Assembly: GCA_031270925.1 (NCBI GenBank) | Contig: JAISWY010000097.1 | Span: 1-7,139 of the forward strand | Length of the DNA: 7,139 bases | Source of the DNA: Candidatus Symbiothrix sp. | GTDB taxonomy: Bacteria; Bacteroidota; Bacteroidia; Bacteroidales; Azobacteroidaceae | Direction: 5' to 3' | In this document: piece after piece, positions 1-4,293 of the stretch | How the letters are laid out: each line of letters opens with the position of its first letter | Numbering within the stretch: the stretch's first letter is position 1 | The notes under the pieces: model-generated | What the model was told of the DNA's origin: nothing | Database searches by the model: none | What the model saw: the letters and a program-made list of their open reading frames with translations, nothing else | Position numbers and translations under genes: made by a program

Positions 1-1706
1 GCTTTATTTTTCCAATAATTGAAATAAGCGTTGACTGTTAATTTCGTTGTTCCGGTCGAAAATTTATAACCTGCTTCGACGATGTAATTTTGCTCGTTGC
101 GCACATCTTTCGTTATTTCATTGGTGTTATTGGCGAAATAAACATTGCTGTAGGGTGTGCGCGAATAAATTCCTCCATTCAAATAAATATTTTGATTTTC
201 AGCTGTTTGTACGCTAGTTCCGGCTTTTAGATTGCCACCGAAAGCCAGAATCCGATCGCTGTAAAAATGATCGACGTAATTGTATTTATCCCAATGTTGA
301 TAAACGGTCGTCGTTAGCAGTGCACCCGCAAAAGCGTGGATGTTTCCCGAAATGTAATCGGCTTGTGCATAAAGAGATAGATGATTGTCGCGATCGCCGT
401 TATTCAAACGGATATAATCGCCGACGGTTTTTTGAGGATTCCGTCCGGCTACACCGGCCAAGGATTTGTGTTCGTAATCTTCGAACCAATAATCGCCGCC
501 GAGCAAATCGGTAATCCGCTCATTTTGCCACGAATAGAAGTATTGGTAATGCAATCCCGACGATAATTTCCAATTTTCACTAAGCGAATAATCGAAAGCC
601 GATTTTAAGCCTGTCCACGTATGTCCCGCCAGATAATCGGATTGGATATTGAAGGCTTGTCCATTGGCTTGATTGCTGGCTGCAACAGCATCCCAATCGA
701 TTTGTCCATAAGCATTTAGCGTATTGGTGATTTTTGCTCCGCCGGCGTTTTCCGTCCATTTTCCGCCGCCGTTTCCGATGGAAAAATAGAGCGTATTCGA
801 TAAGCTCGCTTTATCGGAAATGGAGAAAAAATGTGTCGCCGAAAGGTAGGGCTTGTGATAGAAATTGGCGCTTACGTTATTGGTTTTCCCGTTGTAATAT
901 CCCCAATTTTTGTTGTATTTCAATCCGTATTTTTCCGTTTCTTCGGAAGATAGTTTTTGTGAGCGCTGACCATGCTTTTCGGGCGAACCGAGTAAGGTAA
1001 ACAATAGCGAATGTTTGGTGTTCAGCCGTTTACGCACATTCAAGAAATATCCCCACGAATCTACCGGAGTAGCATCGACATAACCGTCGCCCCAAGTCCG
1101 CGAACCGATGAAACTGACCGCCCAGCCATTTTTCATTTCGCCCGAATGGAGCGACAAGCGCAGGTTATTCAATCCGTAGTCGGTAATGTTGTAAGTGAGG
1201 TTGCGGCCGACTTCCTGTTCGGCCGGTTTGGTCAGGATGTTGATCGTTCCGCCCATTGAATTGGCAGCCAACATCGAGCCACCCACACCTTTTTGTAGCT
1301 GGATGCGATAAGTGGCGTCCGTCAATCCGAGCCAGTTGTTCCAAAACAACGAACCGCTACGAAAACCCGACAAAGGTACGCCGTTGAGCATAACCGTAAA
1401 ATTCTCCTGTTTGAAACCGCGGATGTTGATTTTTGCATCGCCATAACTGCCCGATTCGGCCGTAGAGTACACGCCGCCGATGTTCCGCAACACTTCGGGA
1501 TAGGTTTTTGTACTCAAAAAATCGCTGATTTCTTTCGACTGAATCGTTTGCAGTGTAACCGGTGCGCGGTCGGCGATTTGCGCAGCCGTAACTACAATTT
1601 CGTTTAACACTTGGACAGTAGAAGAGTCCGTTACTTGGCTCACCTGAGCCGATACACACACATGCGCACCTAAAAGCAAGGCGCAAAATAAACTTGTTCT
1701 TTTCAT
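1..1706 (-). CDS. TonB-dependent outer-membrane receptor, predicted flavin importer (C-terminus outside window)
   Basis: The frame is open from the ATG at 1706 to the window edge: 568 codons without a stop. Residues 1-20 form a signal peptide (basic MKR start, hydrophobic core, likely cut VSA|Q). A TonB-box-like EIVVTA follows at 36-41, then a plug domain at about 45-160 with INIRGF (93-98), VMLNGVPL (105-112), a LQKG strand (137-140) and GGTINI (152-157). From about 170 the sequence alternates polar and aromatic residues, as in a 22-strand beta-barrel. Family members usually have 650-900 residues, so the last barrel strands are missing. There is no N-terminal carboxypeptidase-regulatory-like domain, so it resembles vitamin/siderophore receptors rather than SusC glycan receptors. 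It would sit in the outer membrane and be energised by TonB-ExbB-ExbD. The barrel alone does not reveal the substrate; the upstream FMN riboswitch points to riboflavin or a related flavin (inference). Family call is near certain, substrate moderate. Confidence 0.95.
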   Translation of the reverse strand, partial: MKRTSLFCALLLGAHVCVSAQVSQVTDSSTVQVLNEIVVTAAQIADRAPVTLQTIQSKEISDFLSTKTYPEVLRNIGGVYSTAESGSYGDAKINIRGFKQENFTVMLNGVPLSGFRSGSLFWNNWLGLTDATYRIQLQKGVGGSMLAANSMGGTINILTKPAEQEVGRNLTYNITDYGLNNLRLSLHSGEMKNGWAVSFIGSRTWGDGYVDATPVDSWGYFLNVRKRLNTKHSLLFTLLGSPEKHGQRSQKLSSEETEKYGLKYNKNWGYYNGKTNNVSANFYHKPYLSATHFFSISDKASLSNTLYFSIGNGGGKWTENAGGAKITNTLNAYGQIDWDAVAASNQANGQAFNIQSDYLAGHTWTGLKSAFDYSLSENWKLSSGLHYQYFYSWQNERITDLLGGDYWFEDYEHKSLAGVAGRNPQKTVGDYIRLNNGDRDNHLSLYAQADYISGNIHAFAGALLTTTVYQHWDKYNYVDHFYSDRILAFGGNLKAGTSVQTAENQNIYLNGGIYSRTPYSNVYFANNTNEITKDVRNEQNYIVEAGYKFSTGTTKLTVNAYFNYWKNK

Positions 1707-1708
1707 AA

Positions 1709-1830
1709 ATATTTTTCTCCCATCCGGACTATACCGTCGGTATCCGAATTGCACGGATTCAATCGCCGGACTTTGGCGAGTCGTGGACTATTACCACCGG
1801 TGGGGACTTGCACCCCGCCCTGAAAAATTT
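1709..1830 (-). promoter_or_regulatory. FMN riboswitch (RFN element) controlling the TonB-dependent receptor
   Basis: Read on the minus strand, the leader carries the conserved blocks of the RFN aptamer in order. These are AGGGCGGGGTGCAAGTCCCC (P2), ACCGGTGGTAATAGTCCACG (P3), a variable stem TCGCC/GGCGA (1779-1775 with 1767-1763), AATCCGTGCAATTCGGAT (P5), then ACCGACGGTATAGTCCGG and ATGGGAGAA (P6 and return to P1). The closing stem P1 pairs 1828-1822 (ATTTTTC) with 1717-1711 (GAAAAAT). In the known family, FMN binding stabilises the aptamer and represses riboflavin synthesis or transport genes. Here the element ends within five bases of the receptor start codon, and its terminal GGAG (1720-1717) is the only ribosome-site candidate, so repression of translation is likely. 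The P2 loop reads GTGCAAGTC rather than the commonest GTGAAATTC, a modest variation. Confidence 0.95.
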
Positions 1831-1835
1831 CGGCG

Positions 1836-1866
1836 CAAAATTACATGAAAAACTTGGGTTTTCCAA
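1836..1866 (-). promoter_or_regulatory. Bacteroidetes-type promoter of the riboswitch-receptor transcript
   Basis: On the minus strand a TAATTTTG -7 box (1843-1836) matches TAnnTTTG. It is preceded by TTGG (1866-1863) after a 19-bp spacer, close to the Bacteroidetes -33/-7 arrangement. Transcription would begin around 1831-1829, just where the 5' strand of riboswitch stem P1 begins. The leader would therefore be about 125 nt, almost all of it aptamer. This independent fit of promoter to riboswitch boundary supports both calls. Confidence 0.7.
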
Positions 1867-1920
1867 GCGCGAGCAATGAAAAAAGTTTTTTACAGAGGAA
1901 GTATAGGGATAATAATTGGC

Positions 1921-2159
1921 AAATCAGATGTCTCGACTTCGCTTCGCTTCGCTCGACATGACGGGACGGGCAAAGGAAAAGGGAGCGTAGCGACCGCGTG
2001 GAGACATCTGATTTTAATTGAGGGACACTTGCAAACCCCTGTGTTACGTAGAAGCGACAGACCGCAGGTCTGTCGCCTCTGCTAAACACAGGGTTTTGCA
2101 ACTGAGCCTTAATTGAGCTGCCTTGAAAAGTCAATAGCACCTCAAAAAAAGAATCAGCC
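1921..2159. repeat. Palindromic repeat element, copy A (left terminal repeat missing)
   Basis: This is the shorter of two related elements. It has three parts. (i) A stem-loop at 1921-2014 has a perfect 14-bp stem (AAATCAGATGTCTC at 1921-1934 with 2001-2014) enclosing a TTCGCTTCGCTC-type inner stem. (ii) A long hairpin has arms 2029-2053 and 2077-2101 (20 of 25 positions pair) topped by a perfect 10-bp stem GCGACAGACC/GGTCTGTCGC with loop GCA (2054-2076). (iii) The right terminal repeat runs to the A-run at 2144-2150 and on to GAATCAGCC at 2159. Positions 2067-2159 match 4139-4231 of copy B at 91 of 93 bases, and 1921-2072 matches 3757-3914 closely apart from the loop. The left terminal repeat present in copy B is absent, so copy A looks 5'-truncated. 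It encodes no protein I can support. It most resembles a non-autonomous MITE or a REP/BIME-type unit. Confidence 0.85.
2054..2076. repeat. Perfect apex hairpin of copy A (insertion point in copy B)
   Basis: GCGACAGACC (2054-2063), loop GCA, GGTCTGTCGC (2067-2076) is a perfect 10-bp palindrome at the tip of the long inverted repeat 2029-2101. In copy B the same hairpin is split by a 230-bp palindromic insertion, so this is the uninterrupted form of that site. Confidence 0.85.
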
Positions 2160-2176
2160 TATTTATTGGCTAATTC
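2144..2176 (-). terminator. Intrinsic terminator after the FISUMP gene, possibly bidirectional
   Basis: On the minus strand GAATTAGCC (2176-2168), an 8-nt loop, and GGCTGATTC (2159-2151) form a 9-bp stem with one mismatch, followed directly by seven T (2150-2144). It lies about 90 nt beyond the stop of the FISUMP gene. On the plus strand the stem is followed by TTTT, so it could also stop antisense transcription. The T-run and the GGCTGATTC arm coincide with the right end of repeat copy A, so the element edge contributes half of this terminator. Confidence 0.7.
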
Positions 2177-2266
2177 TTTTCGGCAGCAGCAAGGTTTGTT
2201 TTGTTGTTTCTTCTGTTGCCATGATGAGTTTGTTTTTTAAGTTATTAACAATGAGATGAAAATAAG

Positions 2267-3565
2267 TTAGTTGGATTCTGAAACACAGCGAACACTAAAC
2301 CCAAAAGCGCGATTGCTATTGCCGGTCGCGAACAAGTTGCAAGGCTCCTTAAAGTACATATACCTGCTGAGTCCACCAGCGCCTATATTACTCCAATAAT
2401 AGCCGCCAAGGGTGTTATATCCGCAAGACTCGAAACTTCGGTAGCCGGCAGCGGGTAGAAACATTAACGGATTGGGAGCGTCTTCTGTAGTTAAATCCAC
2501 ACCTTCTATAATAGTATAATTATTCCATGCCTGCGTGTTATAAATTGCAAAACCACTATCATCAGCCGGACTACTCCAAGATGGTTCCGTTATCGTTTTA
2601 CCATTTTTAACGCGAACCCATGTAATATCAGGATTGCGAGCATTGGTAAAAGATACATCGGAAGCTGGAAAACTGAAATGATCATCTTCGGTTGTGTTAG
2701 ACGCATTAGTGGCATTTTGTCCTATAATCAATGACCATTCATGCTGAGTAGGAACGCGAAATCCTGTAGGGCAAGGATCATTCACATTATTAGTCGCACT
2801 GGGAGTGAAGCTTGAATAATTGTCATTGGTTTGTTCGGCCAGGTTGCCGCCATTACCCCACAAATTACTGTTACTCACAGGAGTAATCCAATCGCTGTTG
2901 GTGTTTAAATTTTTGCCCCATACAAATTGATGGTCGGTATCGGGGTTGTATGATGTATAATAAGTGTGTTCGGTCATAAAGTGGTCGGGCTTGTCGGTTT
3001 TATTGTAACGTGAAGCGTGGGCATAATCTTTCCTTCCCCATTGAAATAAACCCCCCAAAACGGTAACGTCCTCATAAGAAGGGCTTGCCGAGCTTCGGTA
3101 AGCCATTTGCTGCTTGGGAGTGAGGGCCGGATTAGCTCCGAGGTTGTAAGTCAGAAAAGTAAGGTCTCCCGATGCAGTAGGAATAGCAACCGTTTTATTT
3201 GGGTCGGGTGCATAGTAAGTTGCGTCTGCAATAACAAGTCCTTGAGTATATACGCCTACCCATTTAGACCCGTCCCAAACGTAAATACCCTTTCCATCAC
3301 ATGCATAAGGATAGGGATTATATACAACCATGCCCTTAGCCGTTTCATCAGAATTGGCAGTAAGGCTGCCAACAGTCAAAATCTCGGCGTCGTGCAATGC
3401 CACATTAGGTAGCAACAAACCTTTGTTTGTACTTTCCAATTCGAGGATTGCCCCTACATGTGGGGTGTTTGTGGCGTTTTCGCCGATTAGAACTTGTCCG
3501 TTCACACTTGCCGTTGTCGATGCCATGAACAACAGCGCTAAAAATTTAATTTTCTTCATCTTCAT
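2267..3565 (-). CDS. Secreted FISUMP-domain (Fibrobacter succinogenes major paralogous) protein
   Basis: A 432-residue protein with an N-terminal signal peptide (MKMKKIK, hydrophobic core to about residue 20, likely cut near VNG|QV). There is no lipobox cysteine, so it is probably secreted or periplasmic/surface rather than a lipoprotein. Residues 24-55 (QVLIGENA..GAILELESTNKGLLLPNV) match the short module found just after the signal peptide in many Bacteroidetes surface proteins. The FISUMP hallmarks follow: LTYNLGA (138-144), a FQWGRKD segment (174-180), DPCPTGFRVPTQHEW (263-277), LPAAGYRSF (370-378), GGYYWSN (387-393) and NRAFGFSVRCV (418-428). The biochemical role of this family is not established; cell-surface attachment is often suggested. 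No C-terminal sorting domain is recognisable. ATG at 3565 and the in-frame ATG at 3559 are both possible starts; no clear Shine-Dalgarno decides between them, only an AT-rich AACAATAAAAAA leader. It is transcribed alone, between two copies of the palindromic repeat. Confidence 0.92.
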   Translation of the reverse strand: MKMKKIKFLALLFMASTTASVNGQVLIGENATNTPHVGAILELESTNKGLLLPNVALHDAEILTVGSLTANSDETAKGMVVYNPYPYACDGKGIYVWDGSKWVGVYTQGLVIADATYYAPDPNKTVAIPTASGDLTFLTYNLGANPALTPKQQMAYRSSASPSYEDVTVLGGLFQWGRKDYAHASRYNKTDKPDHFMTEHTYYTSYNPDTDHQFVWGKNLNTNSDWITPVSNSNLWGNGGNLAEQTNDNYSSFTPSATNNVNDPCPTGFRVPTQHEWSLIIGQNATNASNTTEDDHFSFPASDVSFTNARNPDITWVRVKNGKTITEPSWSSPADDSGFAIYNTQAWNNYTIIEGVDLTTEDAPNPLMFLPAAGYRSFESCGYNTLGGYYWSNIGAGGLSRYMYFKEPCNLFATGNSNRAFGFSVRCVSESN

Positions 3566-3649
3566 TTTTTTATTGTTAATAATTATTATTGATAAAATTT
3601 TTTGTTTTCTTCTATATCTTGTTTATTTTGCATCTTTTAATTTGATTTG

Positions 3650-3681
3650 CAAAGATATGTATTATAATTTATTTACGCAAA
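3650..3681 (-). promoter_or_regulatory. Bacteroidetes-type promoter of the FISUMP gene
   Basis: On the minus strand TTTG (3681-3678), a 20-bp spacer and TATCTTTG (3657-3650) match the Bacteroidetes TTTG/TAnnTTTG consensus exactly. The start of transcription would fall near 3645, giving an AT-rich leader of about 80 nt. The rest of the leader (3566-3649) holds only a 12-bp palindrome TAATAATTATTA at 3577-3588 close to the start codon. Confidence 0.7.
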
Positions 3682-3715
3682 TTTCATACAAAAAGTTTCG
3701 TTTTTTTGGTTAAAT

Positions 3716-3750
3716 TTTTTTTGAGGCACTATTGACTTTTCAATGCAGCT
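3716..3750 (+). repeat. Left terminal inverted repeat of copy B
   Basis: Starts with seven T then GAGGCACTATTGACTTTTC. Its reverse complement recurs at 4188-4222 with four mismatches. The equivalent segment is missing from copy A. Confidence 0.8.
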
Positions 3751-3914
3751 AAATTAAAATTAGATGTCTCGACTTCGCTTCGCTCCGCTCGACATGACGC
3801 GGCGTCCCGTCATGTCGACCAAGGGAGCGTAGCGACCGCGTGGAGACATCTGATTTTAATTGAGGGTCACCTGCAAAACCCTGTGTTAAGTAGAAGCGAC
3901 AGACCGCAGGTCTG

Positions 3915-4144
3915 AATGTTAATAACCCCCAATGAAGCGAAGCGATTGGGGGATAGAGAAATAACCACTCTCCCCTCAACCCCGAAGTGGGTTGAATAGA
4001 TCAATTAACAAGTTGATTAATTGGGCTAAGATAGTGATTTATTTCGGATATTCAACCCTTCGGGTTGAGGAGGTCGATGTATTTCTCGCACCCCCCAATC
4101 GCTTCGCTTCATTGGGGGTTATTGATATTCAGACCTGCGGTCTG
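3915..4144. repeat. Palindromic insertion within the apex of copy B
   Basis: Compared with copy A, 230 bp are inserted in the apex hairpin. The unit is bounded by CAGACCGCAGGTCTG (3900-3914) and its inverse CAGACCTGCGGTCTG (4130-4144). Its arms 3900-3951 and 4093-4144 are inverted copies at 50 of 52 positions. Each arm folds on itself through CCCCCAAT/ATTGGGGG with an 11-nt loop GAAGCGAAGCG or its complement (3926-3952 and 4092-4118). Inside lie two further small hairpins, TCAACCC/GGGTTGA (3976-3995 and 4052-4068), again in mirrored order, around an AT-rich core at about 4000-4022. Confidence 0.82.
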
Positions 4145-4187
4145 TTGCCTCTGCTAAACACAGGGTTTTGCAACTGAGCCTTAATTG

Positions 4188-4222
4188 AACTGCCTTGAAA
4201 AGTCAATAGCACCTCAAAAAAA
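4188..4222 (-). repeat. Right terminal inverted repeat of copy B
   Basis: Reverse-complement partner of 3716-3750 (31 of 35). It is nearly identical to the right end of copy A, and in both copies it is followed by GAATCAGCC, so the element or its preferred target extends at least to that sequence. Confidence 0.8.
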
Positions 4223-4268
4223 GAATCAGCCGTTTTTTTCTAAAAAATGTATGAAATTAGTCAATTTG

Positions 4269-4293
4269 AAAAAGGAATCAGTCTATTTATTCC
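4269..4293 (-). terminator. Possible weak terminator overlapping the rnr stop codon
   Basis: On the minus strand GGAAT (4293-4289) and ATTCC (4278-4274) form a 5-bp stem with a 10-nt loop, followed by five T (4273-4269). The stem overlaps the TAA stop at 4289-4287. It is short for a terminator. The segment GAATCAGTCTATTTATT (4275-4291) differs by one base from the one in the terminator beside copy A (2151-2167). Confidence 0.35.

Larger units (their letters stand above)
3716..4231. repeat. Nested palindromic repeat element, copy B (full length, with internal insertions)
   Basis: This element is built of inverted repeats inside inverted repeats. Terminal inverted repeats lie at 3716-3750 and 4188-4222 (31 of 35 positions match, including CTATTGACTTTTCAA). 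The left arm carries a stem-loop at 3756-3857 (AGATGTCTC/GAGACATCT) with an inner 11-bp perfect stem TCGACATGACG/CGTCATGTCGA (3789-3799, 3808-3818). The central hairpin seen in copy A is split at its apex by a 230-bp palindromic unit (3915-4144). The right portion 4139-4231 matches copy A at 91 of 93 bases. No transposase or other credible coding region is present; the short open frames across it are by-products of the repeat. It fills most of the gap between rnr and the FISUMP gene. Confidence 0.85.

Noticed and set aside
1357..1686. 109-codon minus-strand open frame within the receptor gene
   Set aside because: Out of frame with the 568-codon receptor reading frame, which has a signal peptide and plug-domain motifs.
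1709..1830. Cobalamin or TPP riboswitch, the more familiar classes before TonB receptors
   Set aside because: The ordered blocks GGCGGGGTGCAAGTCCCC, CCGGTGGTAATAGTCC, CCGACGGTATAGTCCGG and ATGGGAGAA are those of the FMN class; no B12 box or TPP CTGAGA block is present.
1841..2140. 99-codon minus-strand open frame across repeat copy A
   Set aside because: It lies across the palindromic repeat, the promoter-proximal region and the -7 box. Its central HVERSEAKSRHL peptide recurs in the frame at 3749-3979 only because the DNA repeat recurs. No ribosome site or domain.
3577..3588. 12-bp palindrome TAATAATTATTA as an operator before the FISUMP gene
   Set aside because: It is made only of A and T in a very AT-rich leader and lies downstream of the promoter, so chance is sufficient.
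3749..3979. 76-codon minus-strand open frame in repeat copy B
   Set aside because: Same repeat-derived peptide as in copy A, spanning stem-loops; a by-product of the repeat rather than a gene.
1921..4231. CRISPR array
   Set aside because: The repeats are two long palindromic elements about 1.8 kb apart, not short direct repeats with regular spacers, and no cas gene is present.
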